64,000 bases of DNA from Mansonella perstans (taxonomy: Eukaryota > Nematoda > Chromadorea > Rhabditida > Onchocercidae). The stretch lies in the NCBI GenBank assembly GCA_037074765.1, contig JBAMDO010000039.1:62001-126000 (forward strand), in the 5' to 3' direction. A program made the translations under genes and the position numbers. Numbering within the stretch: the first letter of the stretch is position 1; the number at the start of each line of letters is the position of its first letter. Positions 36,403 to 51,400 of the stretch are shown one piece after another. The notes beneath the pieces were generated by a model. It was given only the letters and a program-made list of their open reading frames with translations, did not search any database and was not told where the DNA came from.

Positions 36403-39400
36403 CTATGCAGTAGCAAATGTATGGTCCGTATGATTCTGTTGATGAATTTCACTGTAAGTTTCATTTAGCAATGATCGACGTAACATCTTACGCAATCTTG
36501 CAATTTCTTCGTTTGCTTTATCCAAATCATTAGCTAATATTGATTGTCTGGAAACAGAAATTTCACTTATTTTTTTACTTAATAACTTTATTTGTAACGA
36601 AAAATTTATTGATAATTACATTCAACATTACTGTTCTAATGTGTTACAAACAGTATAATTATATTATTATCAAACAAATCTATAAAAGAATATGATATTA
36701 CAATATGTACCGTTCTTTTAATTTTTTGATATCTGTTTTGCAAGTAACATTCTGACGTAATAAATCCGATCGTTCCGTTCGTAATTTTTCTACATCATTA
36801 AGAAGTTCATTGAGACGTTTTATTTCTTCCTCTCGTAAAGGCATTTGTCGATCGGTACAGAAACTACACGGTGCGCGATTTAAATGCGTTACTTCAGTGG
36901 ATGATAACGATTCCTGAAGATCAATATCATACCTAATAAATGAATGAAAAAGTATGTATATTTATTTGTTAATTAAAAGATTGCTTGAGAAAAAAATCTA
37001 AACCCGAAAACTTATCACTTATCGTTCTTCCTAGAACTTTCACAGAAAAACGAGGAAAAAACAGAAAATTTTTACCAATCCCGTATCCGAATCATGTCCC
37101 ATTTCAGTGCTTTCATTTTCACCACTTGACAAATCCCATTCTCCATGATTATGCTTGCTTAAAACAATTTAATCTAATTAAAAAAAAAAAAAAATACAGC
37201 ACAACTCAAACATCAGATTAACTCGCCGCTTAAATTTAATCCGAATATTTCATTGCGTAAAAAATTTATTCAGTAACAATTTAAATTAAAAAAGAAATGA
37301 AATTGATACCGTAAATCGCCGATTTTCAAAAGAGTATTTTGAGATGGCATCGACACGTATAATATAGATGAATTGTCATCACGACTACCACATACTTCAT
37401 CTATTTCATGATGTTCTTGTAACGGTGGTCTGCATAATTTAAAATTTAATCAAAGCTGCCAATTGAAATAATTGAGTTTGAACATTTCAAAATTTCTCCA
37501 AATGAAAGTCAAAAATATGGGAAATAATTTGCACGTTTGATCCAAGTTTAAGAATAACTGTGTAAAGAAATAAAAAAGGAAAATAACTGTAAGAAAAACA
37601 CAAATAAAAAATGCTCCAAATAAAAACACAAATAAAAAAATGATTTTTCTGCTTTTTCACTTGTTTCTTTTTTTTATACGGAACAAATTTATTTATACGC
37701 CAGTAAAAAGTATAAGAAATAAGCATTGAGGGATAAACTTTCTCTACAACATTTGCTATTTGCAATGAAATAAAGTATTATTTCAGAATTTATTAAATTT
37801 CAATTGGTTCGCAATATTAAAAGATGAAAATATTGGAATGGATTGGAAGAATACTTAAATGCTTTTGAAAACAATTAAAAAAATATTATTCTTCAATAAA
37901 TTAATCGACAAGCAAAACACATATACAGACATTTACACTTACTTATATATATATATATATACCTATTAGAAAAATTCAAGAATGCTTACTTTCTGAATTC
38001 ATTAGAACATCGTTGCTGAATGCTACTTCCGTTTCCACTGGTTGATGTCGAGCTCCTAGAAATTGATTCACCACCAATGCATGACTTCCGTTTAGCATTA
38101 TTTATAGTATTTACGGCAGTCAACATTGAATGTTGCATGGATGATGATGCTGTCACATCTTGGGATAGTGATCGTGATCTGCAATTTAGCACTGATTTAA
38201 ATCTTACCAAATAATTCTTGAATTACTTTGTTTAATTTGAAAGGAAAAAATTCAAATGAACTAATTATGGATCAGAAAGAAATTGGAAATTTCACATCCC
38301 TCACACATAAAAAATATATTTATATATTTTTACCTTCCAGTGAATGCTTTTTTAACGGAATGAAAAATTCCTATTGAATGTGAAATATTATCCGTTGTTT
38401 CTAATAATGGTAAACCGTAAAACTGTGCTCGTTCCTTTAAATTACCATAAAGCGCCTCTAATAATGATGAGCGTGTGCGTTCCTTGAAAAAAGAAAAAAA
38501 TGAAAGTAATTTTTGATAGCGAGTTTAAATACTGATTTGATTTTAACATAATTAGAAATAATTAAGAAAATCAGAAACTGCTATATTTAATATGTTTTTC
38601 TCTAATAAATTGGATTAATTTTAATTATATAGTAATTTAATAATTGCAAAAACGATGAAAAGGATTAAAAATTTATTGTTGATAGAACAAGCAAGTCATT
38701 TTTTCATTTTCGAATTTTAAATTCTTTGGCAAAACTTACGGCAAGTTTAGCGAATTTTGTCGATTTATAAGCAGCATTTTCAGCATTGATTAATTTAGTC
38801 AGCAAAAAATTGCGAAACTCTTGGCCTCTGCGGAAAATGGATGGTGCCGGAAGGGTAGGTCCAAAAAATGGGACATCATCACGTGCTGTTACAGATACCT
38901 GCGAAGAAAAACATATAGTATATGCAAACAAAATAGTATGAGTTGTGGGAACATCATAGAAAGTTAAAATGATTATAATTGAGAATTGAATGATATAATA
39001 GGACTAAAGTCTTGGACAAATCAAGAAAACTTGCGTGTAAAACTTTTTGAAGTGTTTGAAAAATTCTAATAAAATAAACTTACACGATAGCGAACTTTTT
39101 CAGTGCATGAATCAATAGGTTGAACAACAATGAAAGCATGTAGAAAATTACTCGCTATCATATCAGCGGAAAATGGCGTATTCTCTTCCTGAAATTGATT
39201 CTCGTGTATTATTTAATTATCAATACTTATAATATGATATGTATCAAAAATGAACTTTTAATATTAAAATATAATTAAATGCATAAAATAATTCAGCTCT
39301 GTTTTCCCTTACTTTAAAACATTAATCTGAGAAGATTGACAAAAATAACCTGAAAAACGATAGCAACAATATCATTTCCAATATGTCGTTTTCGTTGCAG

Positions 39401-42400
39401 TTGTTGAGCATCACCAGCCGTATAAGGTAACATGGTAGAGATATGAAACATAATTTCACGCTGTCGAAATTGACAATAAACTGATTCGATACCTGTCTGA
39501 CCATGTTGTGTATCTAGTCCACCACGATAACCCTTAAAAAAGTATTACTATTATTGTTTCAGTTAAGAAGCTGATTAACAAATAATAATATTCATCATTG
39601 TGTAGCATAGCATTTATTTTAAGCAAGTTTTTTTTTTTGATAACAATAACAATATAATGATAATACAAAAATAATACATATTTTCATTACTAAACAATGA
39701 AATCTTACAAATTAAACTAATTTTATTGTGTTTTTTCGCTTCCGCATCCATTTTCATGAAATACAAACTAAATTTTCTTTCCTCTTTTTAAAATACTTCT
39801 AAAGAAAAGATTAAATGCTAATATGCCATATGATAATCACCTATTTCATATTTCAGAATTATGACTTATATAGAAATTACTAACCTTGAAATCCTTGAGT
39901 TCTATTCGTTCACCAATAATATTTAGAAATTCATTGAAAGCATTTGAATGTGTTGCATTTCCGAAAAGCTCTTCTTCGGTAGTCTATAAATTCAAATTGA
40001 ATTTTATAATATCGAAAGAACCAATCAAAACCAGTAAGTAAATAACATTATTGGAAATAAAAGAAATGCAAATTAAAGGATTAATTTGTACAGTTTTGAA
40101 ATGAATCAATTTATAACGTTGCTCGCTTTTTTGGTTTTTTTTCCCCACACAACAGCATTTTCTTTCAATTTGAATTTCCAAAATTTTATTTCACCCATTT
40201 TACCTGTCCAAATCGCTGGTAGATAATTCCAAATTTGTAAGTGTTTGTTAGAACATGCTCATCATATTTCAAAATCATTTCCGTACCACCCGGGAAAGCT
40301 ACTGGACTAAATCGTTCCGTTGTTACTTCATCACACAATAATCGTGCCATTCGACTTGCAGTTGGTCGATCTGCTAGAGCTAAAAGATTGCAAAAGAATA
40401 ACAAATTGCATGGAACATGCCTTATTTTGCAATTGTATTGTTAGCAGCATATCATCATATTATTAGCGTATATTTAAAAAATTGCATAAAATCGACTTAA
40501 ACTATATTATATGAATATTTCACTGCAAAATTAAATTGAAAAAAAAAAGATTGCCAGAAGCAGGGACAATTTCATGTACGGTTCCATGTCCCGTCCGTAA
40601 TATAATCCTAAAATGTTGCTGGGATGAGATTAATTCCGTTCGTGCCGATAACACCAATGGTCCTAGTTTGTTGTCAGTTGCGTAGAAATCATGATGCTCC
40701 TAAAATATCCTGTTTATTTATTATTATTTTTCCAAATAGGGTATTCGGAGCATTATTGACATTCATATTTCGAATGTGCGAATATCGGTTGTAAAACTTA
40801 AATTAAGAAAAAAATGACAGCATGTCATATTATCTTTAATTTGATTAAAAGATTATTAAGTTAATTTGAACTAGTAAATAGCTTAAGTTTGATTAGCAAG
40901 CTAAAATTAAAAAAGTGATTTAGTATGTCGATGGTACATGTTTCAACAAAACACATATATTTACTCCTTAATTGATTAAAAGATAATTTGCTCTTTTATT
41001 ATTACTAAACCGTCTATTGAATTTAATTAATTGGATAAATTTTTAGCAATTTGTATATTTGCAAATTTTCGTTCATTTCAATAAGCTTATTTGCACAATT
41101 TGTTTCCAATTGTTATAAAATTACAGTAGGCTTTACCAATATTGTAAGCTATTACAGCTAATTAAAAGAAAATAATCAAACTAACAAACTAGTTTGATCA
41201 TTTCATCTGCAGACATTTAAAAATAAAAAGTCTCAAGACAAAATCTTAACTTCAAAAGATCTCAAGGTCTTAGGTAAAAAACAAAAAGCTTTAGAAATTC
41301 GAGAAATAATTAATGTTACCCTGCCAACAAAATGCCGCCTGTAGCAGTGTGACGTATCATCAGTTTCTAATTTTGATCGAGCACAACTACTAGTAGTCGG
41401 ACAACACCCAACAACTTCATCATCGATATTAATAGTGCAATTGCTTACACCATCCATCCAATAACCGCCACCAGCAGGTAAGACAATTTGTGGATATGGT
41501 CCTGGATGTTTCAAAATCTAAATTTTGGCGAAATTATGCCGAAGTTCATTTAATTAAACTTTCTGTGGATGAAAAATCAAATTTAAATTGAATATTCAGA
41601 CTTTTCTTTGTAATGTTTTTCGCTTCCTTGTGAAAGCGGAAACAATAGTAATAAGGGATGAATTTTCTTATTATCTTTTATTAAGTAATATTTTTATTAC
41701 AACAAAGATTCCAGAATTACTGGAATGTAAATGATCGAAATAATTCAAAAATTAAATGAATAGATTGAAACTGGAAATTTTCTGCTTCTTTTTTTTTCTA
41801 TTTTTTCTTGCTTTTTCAGTCACTGACTGAAAGTAAAACAGAAAATAAATTGCTACTAAGACTGACAAAACGCTAACACAAATAAAATATATAATTGAAG
41901 TGATGCAGATACTTAAAAATTTTCCTACCTCTTTGATAATATCTCTGGTCTGTATAATCCTGCCATTTCCGTTACATTGAACTGTTGCAGTGTTCTAAAG
42001 TAATGACTACATTTTATGAAAAATTTAAAGGAAAAAGAAAAAATGAGAAAGCAAAAAAATGAAATGTCGAAAAAAATGAAAAAATAAAAAACTAAAATGT
42101 CACTATTATGTGTCCAAAAAAATGTCAGTCGTAGCAATAAATAAACTATTTGATCAGCCGTTTAACAGTTTACCACCACGTCCACATAAATTAAGAAATT
42201 TTATAGAATCTATATTAATTGCTAATTTAATTGTTCATCTTGATTTTTGAATGCACGTAAAAATATACTGTTGAAAGACGAAATATTCCCAAAGTTAAAA
42301 AAATTTCATGAACAAAAATTGCCATCACTAATTAACAATTAAAAGTAATAATTTTATTCATAAAAGTACATAAACTAAATGAAAAAATTGATGGAAAAAA

Positions 42401-45400
42401 GATTTGCTTAAGTTTTGATGTAATATTTACGATATTTCATGTTTTTTGCAAAATTCTTACATCATTTAAACTATCATCAGCTGTCTGCACTTTCGGTAAA
42501 CGTCGCAAGTAATCTGCCGATTTTGTACTACTGATCAACACTGGAGTGCTAATTTCCATTGAGAGTAATTTACGTGGCAAAAACAGATTAAAGAAACTAC
42601 GAGTCCGCCCAATTTTTGAGTGCAAAATACTGAAACGCTGTGCTTCCTTCATATTTTGATCTGCTGTTAGAAGCTTTTCTGCTGCAGATGCCATAAATTT
42701 AGCTCGATCAATTCTTGATTTTTCATAATGAGAAATGATCCATTGGTGGTGACGATAATCATCATGATCAGCAGCATTAATCCAATTTTGGCTATTATTA
42801 TACCACGATATTTTCGCCTTATTAAAATGTTGATTCGCTAATGAAATCGAATCATTCTTCTCTTCCTCATCATCATCATCATTATCATCATTATGATGCT
42901 CTATGTCGCTATCGCTATCACTATCATTATTTAAACTGTTGATACAAATACACGGATCATTCAGATGTTGTGGTATGAAACAATTTGATTCTTTTTTTCG
43001 CTTTGGGACCAAATCCCATGAAAATAATGCCATATTTTCATGATGGAAAACATATTCGAAGGAATGATTTACTTTTAGTTGTTCCAGATCTTCAGATGAT
43101 AAATCAAATGAATATAACTTTCGAGGTGAAGGTGGTTTTGTTTTCTTTGAAACAAATTTGTAATATTTAAATGATTGATTCATCAAATTTTGTTTCTTAC
43201 GATTGCTGCATTTTGTCATAAACCGTCGTTTCGCTGTTTTAAAAAGCAATAAATAATCAATAAAAAAATACTTCGTCACTTGCAAATAATGATATTTATT
43301 AGAATTATAAGTTGAACTATGATAAAAATATTTTTAATAATACTACGATTGTTATTATTATTATTATTATACGATTGTTATTATTATTATTATACGATTC
43401 TTATTATTATCATACTTCTTGATTTCTTAGAGTGTAATTTATTTAATGCATATTTGGATTGATTAATAATTGTTGTTACAGTAGAAGTAGTGGTAATAGG
43501 AATAGTTGTAGAAGTGATAATAGACGTACAGAGCCATTCCAAGCATCAAAACTTCTGAAATCCATTTGTATTGATCATAGTGGCCAATTATCATTAAAGA
43601 CGGATTACAGATAATTTTTGCCAAGTTGAGATTGATTCATTGAATGATGATATTAATTAGTGGAATTAAATGCAATAAAAACTAATCAAGATCAAATAAG
43701 CTTATGTAAAATTAACACTCAACATATTTAAGTTTTAATAAGACACGGTTGCTGCGGTTAATTTTGCTGCCTATGGATGTTTTAAGCATTTACAGTAGAG
43801 TAGTAAAGAAACAAAGCTTTTAAAGAAACAAATGATTATAAGCGTACATTCTTGAAACTTTGAAAAAAATTAACTATACGCGAATAAATATCAAATCACT
43901 AATTATGGCAAAAATTTTTTCGAAACATTAAAAACAAAGCAAAAGAGAAATAGAAATGAAAGGAAATGTTTTTTTTTTTTTAACAAAATTATTTTAAGAG
44001 CATTCTAATCTATAATATAACAATTTCATTATCAATATTACTGTCAAATTTACCCATTTTATTAGAGATAATGATTTGAAAAGAACCGTTGGTAATAATT
44101 AATAACAACAATTGGTAATAATAACTAAAGGTAATAATTAGTAATATCAATATGATAATAATGATTATTAGTAATTCTGATGTGGTGACTGGTTAAGAGG
44201 AATAATGAAGTTCATTGATAAGTGGGATGTTAACCAGGTGTGCATACAGATTTTTGTTCTAGCTGGTGCTTACTATGATCGATAAAAAAGTAATATTTAA
44301 ATGAAAAAATAATAATTAATGGCATTTACGACTAGAAAAGATGCAAAATAACACAAGTTTTTGTACTGCAAATAACATATATCTTTATATGTCTTGTATT
44401 TTTTAAAATTAGTCTTTTGAAATGGCAAGTAAATAACTAATCATTTATAATCTTATTCTTTATTTGATTTTTATTCTATTTGATGGATGTCGAGTCACTT
44501 AATGTGCTCGAGATCAAAGGGATTATTTTTTATCCTGTCAAGAAATACGGCTTCTAAAATATTTACGAAGCCGTCGTAGAAATAAACAAAAACAAAGCAA
44601 AGTGAAATGTAAGAAATAAATTTGATGTTGTGAAAATGTTCAACAAAACGATTGAGAAATTGTAATAAAACGGAAGGAAAACAGAAGTCAAACGAAAATG
44701 ATCTGAAGCATTTTTTTTGTCTCATTTGCAGCCCAGTTTAAACTATCAATAAATAATTTTATGATTACATCCTAACTTTTTGCATATAAATCAAATCTTA
44801 ACACAAAGTAAACCAAATAATTTATTTTAAGAATGTAAATGAAACAAAATTTGCTGCTATTTGTTAAAAGAATTTATTTGCTATCATTTATTTTCCAATC
44901 AAATTGCTCATTTTTTGTTTTTATTTGTTAAAAACTTCATTTATATACTAACTTCATTTATATACTTAAAAACTTCATTTATATACTGCTTGTGTTTAAA
45001 TTATATGTATTATATATATATATATATATATTTGTATCGAATTGTCTATTCATTTCTGTCATTTGTAAAACAAATCGTTTAAATTGTTTAAAAAAAAATT
45101 AGCTGATAAGAAAATAAGCACTGAACTATTTTTGCACCGATAAATGCAATTTGTGCAACTCCACCGTCTGTATCAAATTGCTGCACGCAAAGAAAAAGCA
45201 CCTGGTAGATTTTTTCTTAATTTAAAGGTAATCTCTAAGAAATCGAACATTTACCCTAGTCTTAATAAAATAAACGGCAGAAATGAAAAGCAAGAAGGAA
45301 ACAAGAGAAGTGTACATTTTACTTTAATTCGCAATTCATCAGTAAATTTAATTTAATTTTCATATGAGATTAAATTAAAAAAGTACTGTATTAATATCAA

Positions 45401-48400
45401 CCAATACAGAAAAACCTGTAAATTGGAAAATTATTTATAAAATGATCGTTGTTCTTAGATTTTAATGTAAAATTAAAAAGCGTTACACTTTCTGGTAAGA
45501 ATATAACTTATAACAAGGTACAATAAGGTTTTATTCATCAAAGTTTAATTGTTAGAAAATTACTTTGCCTAAATTTCTGTGGAAAATTAACAATCCAAAA
45601 ATAGATAAGTAAAATAAATTTACTTGACATAAATCATCTAAAATACTTTTTTTGCTAATGCGAAATAAAAACTTTCTTTGCAAAAAAATTTAATTTTGGA
45701 AAAAAGAATCACTTTTGAATTAGAAAAATTTAACCATTTGAAATGTTTGATAAACGAATAAATTACGGAAAAGAAGGGAAGAAATGAAAAAGTGAATAGT
45801 ATATTGTAAATATGTTATTAACCACAGTATTGTAATATTTGAACTAATATAATTCATTAGGAATAAGAAAAAAAACAATGAGTGAAGAGAGACAAGGAGA
45901 AAGTGACTGAAGAACAGACAGAATAATATATAACTTCATTTCATCAATCAGAAAATCATAAATAGTTGAAATAGTTTACTGTTCATTTACTCGACGTAAT
46001 TGAGAATTGAAAAGAAAGAAAAAAGGGAAAAGTAAAAGAAACTAAAATAAAAATTTTGCTAAAAATATTTCGACAATAAATATTTGAGTTTTATCAAAAT
46101 ATTCTGCTTTCATAAATGGTTATGTAAGATAGACTAAAGGATAATTTAATCCCAAAAGACAGAGTAAGTCAGAAAGCAATTTTATCTAAAAAATATCATG
46201 GCGTAAGAGAAGAGATAATTTGAATTAAGAGATGGAAAGATGAAAAATAAAGAATTATTAGATTTGTTGACAATTCAAAAGTATTTGTAATCATACATAC
46301 ATGCATCATCAGCTGAATCAAAATTCAGTTCTCCACATCAATTTATGTTGAATTTCTACATGAACCTATCTTTTCACTTTCTCTCTCTCTCCCACATATA
46401 TATATAGTGACATATACAAATTTATATACAATACATTTTTAAAATTTTTCATCAAAATTTAACAAAGTGACGAGTGGATTGAAATCTTGACTGTTTGATA
46501 AAAAAAAGCAGAAGTGAAATGCACATGTAGAAATTTTTCCTAAGATAATTATTGCGAAGGTATGTGTGACTATTATCAGAAAAATAAGAATAAATAAAGC
46601 AACAAACAACTGCTACTGTTACAGGTATTATTATTATAATGAGAAATAGTGATTATAGTGATGCGAAATGGTTAAAAAATGATGAAAATGTAAAATGTGC
46701 AAAATGATCAGATTTTTTCTTTTAGTAAATTAACTTAATTTTCTTTTTTTGCAAATTTTCGAAATTGTAAGATTGTTATACTGCGTAAGTAATAGAAGTC
46801 GGTTCAATTGCACTAAATTTGACAATTCCACAGCAGCAGAATAAAATGAGACCAAATTTTTTCCGATGTCTTTTTTTTTTGTCATCTCTTCATTTTCCTT
46901 TCTGTTTTGTTTTCATTTTAATAAAGTGAAAATGGAAGGATAAAGATTAAAGCCTTAGAAGCTGTTTATCTGATTTACGGCCAAAAATTAAAAAATAATT
47001 TTTTTCACAATCAATTTACTTTAGCTTTATTCACAGTGTCGTACTTATGCCAATCGATTAATATAAAGCAAAGCACTGTGAATAAGGGATCGATTTATTT
47101 TACGAATTAAAAAAAAAAAAAATTAATTTTTAATTTTTGGTTGTAAATAAAAAAAAGTGCTAAACTTCATAAATGAAACTATCAGTCTCTTCAAGATTTC
47201 TATCAATTATTAGAGAACATTTAATCAATGAAATAGGTTAGTGCATTAATTAAAAATCACTTTTAATATCAAATTGCAAATAAATTCCAAATCAATGAAC
47301 TTTGGCGTATTTAATTTTAATGAAACAAACTTTATAAAGGTATCTGCTGCCATTTGCAAAAATCAATACCAAAAAAAGAAAAAATAAATGCTTTTCCATT
47401 TTTACACAAATATTTCTTATCTCAATCATTTCTAGAATTGCTTTAAATGTATGCATTATCAGAGCTCTTGCGTGTTTATTAAAGGTTAAAAAATTAATTA
47501 TTACTTATACATATGTACATGACAAGAAACAAATTCATTTATTCATGTGATTGTTCTGTAAACTTTTCGTCGATATATTTTTAAATTTTGTAAACTCATT
47601 AGTGAGTCATAATTAACTTGAAAAAACTTATTTATTTATTAGCATCATTAATTTTTTCGCTTCATATATTTATTCTTCATTCATATATTTATTATTATTT
47701 TATTTTTATTATTTATATTTTATTAATCATTATTTTATTCTTCATTCTTATGCTTATTTACATTTCTTGATTTATTCGCAATCAAATTGAGATAAACTTG
47801 ACAAAATTGATTCTTTCCAAAAATGAAAGGTTATACATTACGTGATTATATATGTTCTATTAAATCACCATATCTTAAATTTATATGATCCTTGAGTTCA
47901 AATTTACTTTCTCTTTCAATATATGATATTAAAATTACTCCTTTCCACTACTCATCAAATTTATCATAAATCCACTGATGGAAATACATGTGTTATTCTG
48001 CACTTTTTTCTGTTTAAACTGCATTTCTTCATTTCCATAAATTTCACTTTCCAAATTTAATCTTTTTCCGGGAAATAAATTCTAATAACAATAACATAGA
48101 AAATTTCACCATATATGTGACAATATATCGCCTGTGCTTATTTCCGTCATTTGCTTTTAAAAAGAAGTCTTTAACTTTTATGGATATAAAACCGTCAGAT
48201 TGTCAAGTTAATAAAGCATTCCATTCCATTAGATTGTAATCTACTGTGATATGACGTCGAAATTAATTGATTCCTTCAGTAATGATTTAGAAAAAAACGA
48301 AATTACGATCTTATTTTTACTTAACTAATGTCCACATATTATTGCCCACTTTACCTAATAGATCATGCTTGTTAACTTTATTGGTACTTCACTGGTTTTA

Positions 48401-51400
48401 TTACTAATATTGCAACGATATATGAAGCTTTTATAAGCCTATTATAAGTTCCTTAATTTTTTTCTGTTTTTGAGAAAAAACAAATCAAAAGTGAAAATTC
48501 ATAGATTTTAATGTTATTTTCAAATTACTCGTTTCATTTAAAAGAAAAAAATTTCATTATGAAACCAATTAAGTACAGTATTACGAATATAATTATTTTA
48601 CAAATATTGTTCCATAGAAAGTCCCTAAGAAAGAAAATTAACACGGAAATTATTTCGAGAAAAAATAGGGGGAATCGAAAGCAAAAATGAAAAAGAAAAG
48701 GAAAAAGAAATGGACTAACATGGATGTCGGGCATTTCACATCGTTGATCATCCAATCTTTGGCTTTGCATTCGTTCCAGAAATGCCAAAAAATCGTTTGA
48801 CTAAATAGAGCAATTTTAATTCTATAAAATAAAAAAAGAAGTTTCTTCAATTTTTGAAAAATTTTTGCGTATTAATTGGGACATTCATTCGACTGAACAT
48901 AGCAATTTTTCGGAGAAATTTCGAAAAATACATCTTATAAAATAAAACTTGGTAAATGTATGTTGGAAATTACCGAAGCTCTTTCATTTGCGTGCCAAAA
49001 GTTTGTTCGACTAGTTTTTCAAAATTACATGTAAAATAATAAAAATTTATGATGCACAAAAACTTATCATTATTTTTGGAAATCGCCTAAATTGCTTCAT
49101 CATATTATTATACATGTGTATACATTAGCTGAACAAGTAAATTAATAGAGAATAATTGAAAATGAATGCAAAATCGATGCCCAATGAAAAATTTTCTAAA
49201 ACCATTTTCAGCACTAATGCACAAATAATAGATGGAGTGGAAAATTAAATAGTTCAATTAAAATGAATGTTTCATTTCGTTATTTCATTTGTTTATCATT
49301 TTAAAATTTCTCATGCATAGGAACAGGTTTAAAAACTCAATAAAAAGCAGATCGCTTTAAGAAATACCGTTAAATCGAGGTTGCTATGGTAATTAGCTGA
49401 GTGTCGATTTCCGGTAACCATGTATAAGCTGTTGACACTACTGTTATTGCTTTTCTTTCGGATAGCTTCATTCGCTGATGCATCTTTATCGAACATCAGT
49501 GACTCGTAATTTGCTGAATTACGCCTACAAAGAAAACAATAAAGACAAAAAAATGAAAAAAATGACATGAAAATAAAGAATTTTAGAAAAATTCATTAAT
49601 TCAATGATTAAGCAAAATTCAAAAAGAATTTCCTATTTTAAGATTCAAAATAAAACGAATAAAGTGCAAAATTCCTTAAAAGATAAAATATTAATTGTTG
49701 CAGGAGTAATTTTTTGGATGAAGACTTGCAAATGCATGATGCACATGCAAGTTTTCGTAACTATACATAAGGACTTAGTAGTAAGTTAATTTTCTTAAGC
49801 AAAAAAATTGTTTTTTGTAATTTCTCTTTTCTCATCAGGAATTGCTTAAAAAAAGTTTTCTTTCATGTTACAAAACAAAATTAGAATGTGAATTCGTAAA
49901 ACTGCTTATGCACTGATTGAAGAATTAAAATATTCGTGAACACTACAATGCAAGATGAGTATTCTTTTTTCCTTCTCACTTTTTTCATTTCTTTTTTTGC
50001 AGGAGTTTTCTCTGAAGTACTTTGATTTTTATAATACCATACAAAAATTGTCAAGTTCTCCGTAATTACTCGACTTTTGAAATTAATTGGATTTAAAATT
50101 TGACTAGTAGTCAAAATTAGTTAATTAGCTGCTGATATAATACTTTTTAGAATCAATCTTTCATTAATAAAAAAAAATGTAACAAGAAGTAGTGATAACG
50201 GCATCACTTAATGGGTACCCAACCTATTTCTGTCATTGATAACAAAATTAATGTTAGAAGTTTGCATGTTTGAGTCATTCCTTACATTCGATACACGCCT
50301 AATGCTTCAATTCTCTCTTATCGGACAATACATGACCGATTTCTGAGAAATCTTTTCGAATACTTTATCCGGATACTCATCATAATATTTTCTAATATAG
50401 TAGAACCATCAATTTCATATTTGAATTTTGAATTAACATTATATATTTGGAAATGATATTGTTGATGCATTATTATTTCAATTTATATGGCAGAACTGAA
50501 CGACGAAAGAATTATAAAATTTATTAGAAGTATTGAAAAATATTAGGGAAAAAGCAGAAAATTCAATAATGTATGTAAACAGATGGTCAAAATATGGACA
50601 ACAAAGACTTAGTCACTGACAAAACTAAAATTATTCACTGAATTTTGCTGAGTCAGAGATGCTACCATTATGTATTCGTAACATTTTCATTTTGTTACTT
50701 TCATTGCAGAGCGAAGAAAGAAAAAAAATTCTGATAAATAATACGAAAATTGTGAAGAATAGAATTCGCTTTTTTGACTGAAATTTACTACAAAAAATTT
50801 TTTTTAGAACATGTAACGTTTGATGTACATTGAGCAATCAAAACAAATCAAGGAACAAAAAAGTTATTAACCAACCCTATGATCTCAAAAATGAACAACA
50901 ATGACATATTAGTCAATTAGTATGATATTTTGAACAAAGTATAAATATTTAGTACAATTGAATGTTTTCAGGCAGAAGAAAAATGGTTGCAAATACATTT
51001 AAAATTTTTTGAGTCTTCTTTTTTTCTCTTTGAAAGAAAAATTTTAGTTTGAAAAAAGAAAAAACCTTAACAAAGAAATATGCAGATTCCTTGTAATATT
51101 CCTTGAAAGTGTAGATAGAAAAAAGCTTTCCGTATATACTTCCATCTTCATCAAAGGCTCGAAAGATACAAATAAAAAATTTTTTTTGAACCCTTACGAT
51201 ATTCACTTGCAAATATACGTGAGCAAATGTATGTATAGCAATGAGTGATTTGTGTTTGCTGTGACCAGTTAAAGTTATATTTAAGATTTTTTCATTGCAA
51301 AATGAAAAATTGCATTAGTAAAACATTTGACATGCAATTTCTTTATCCTTTGCCAACTATAAAGACGATTTTCCAAAAATTTTAAAGACGATTTTCCAAA

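Larger units (their letters stand above)
41995..48719. other. Large RapGAP intron region
   Basis: A 6.7-kb interval between the GoLoco exon and the exon at 41994. Apart from the two optional exons it contains only AT-rich low-complexity DNA: ATT-type repeats near 43344, a 17-bp triplicated unit near 44933, a TA run near 45009 and a T/A-rich tract near 47640-47740. If the internal start at 43219 is used, a promoter or trans-splice unit would lie just upstream of 43233. Confidence 0.6.

Noticed and set aside
45144..45356. 70-codon plus-strand open frame
   Set aside because: Its best part is the antisense of the candidate 43-nt RapGAP exon, which fits phase on the minus strand.
47640..47740. 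TATTTATT-rich tract that resembles a repeat array
   Set aside because: No stable unit or period; simple AT-rich low complexity.
50170..50300. Possible tRNA-like segment
   Set aside because: No consistent acceptor stem or GGTTCGAATCC-type T-loop could be found; no tRNA or rRNA was recognised anywhere in the window.
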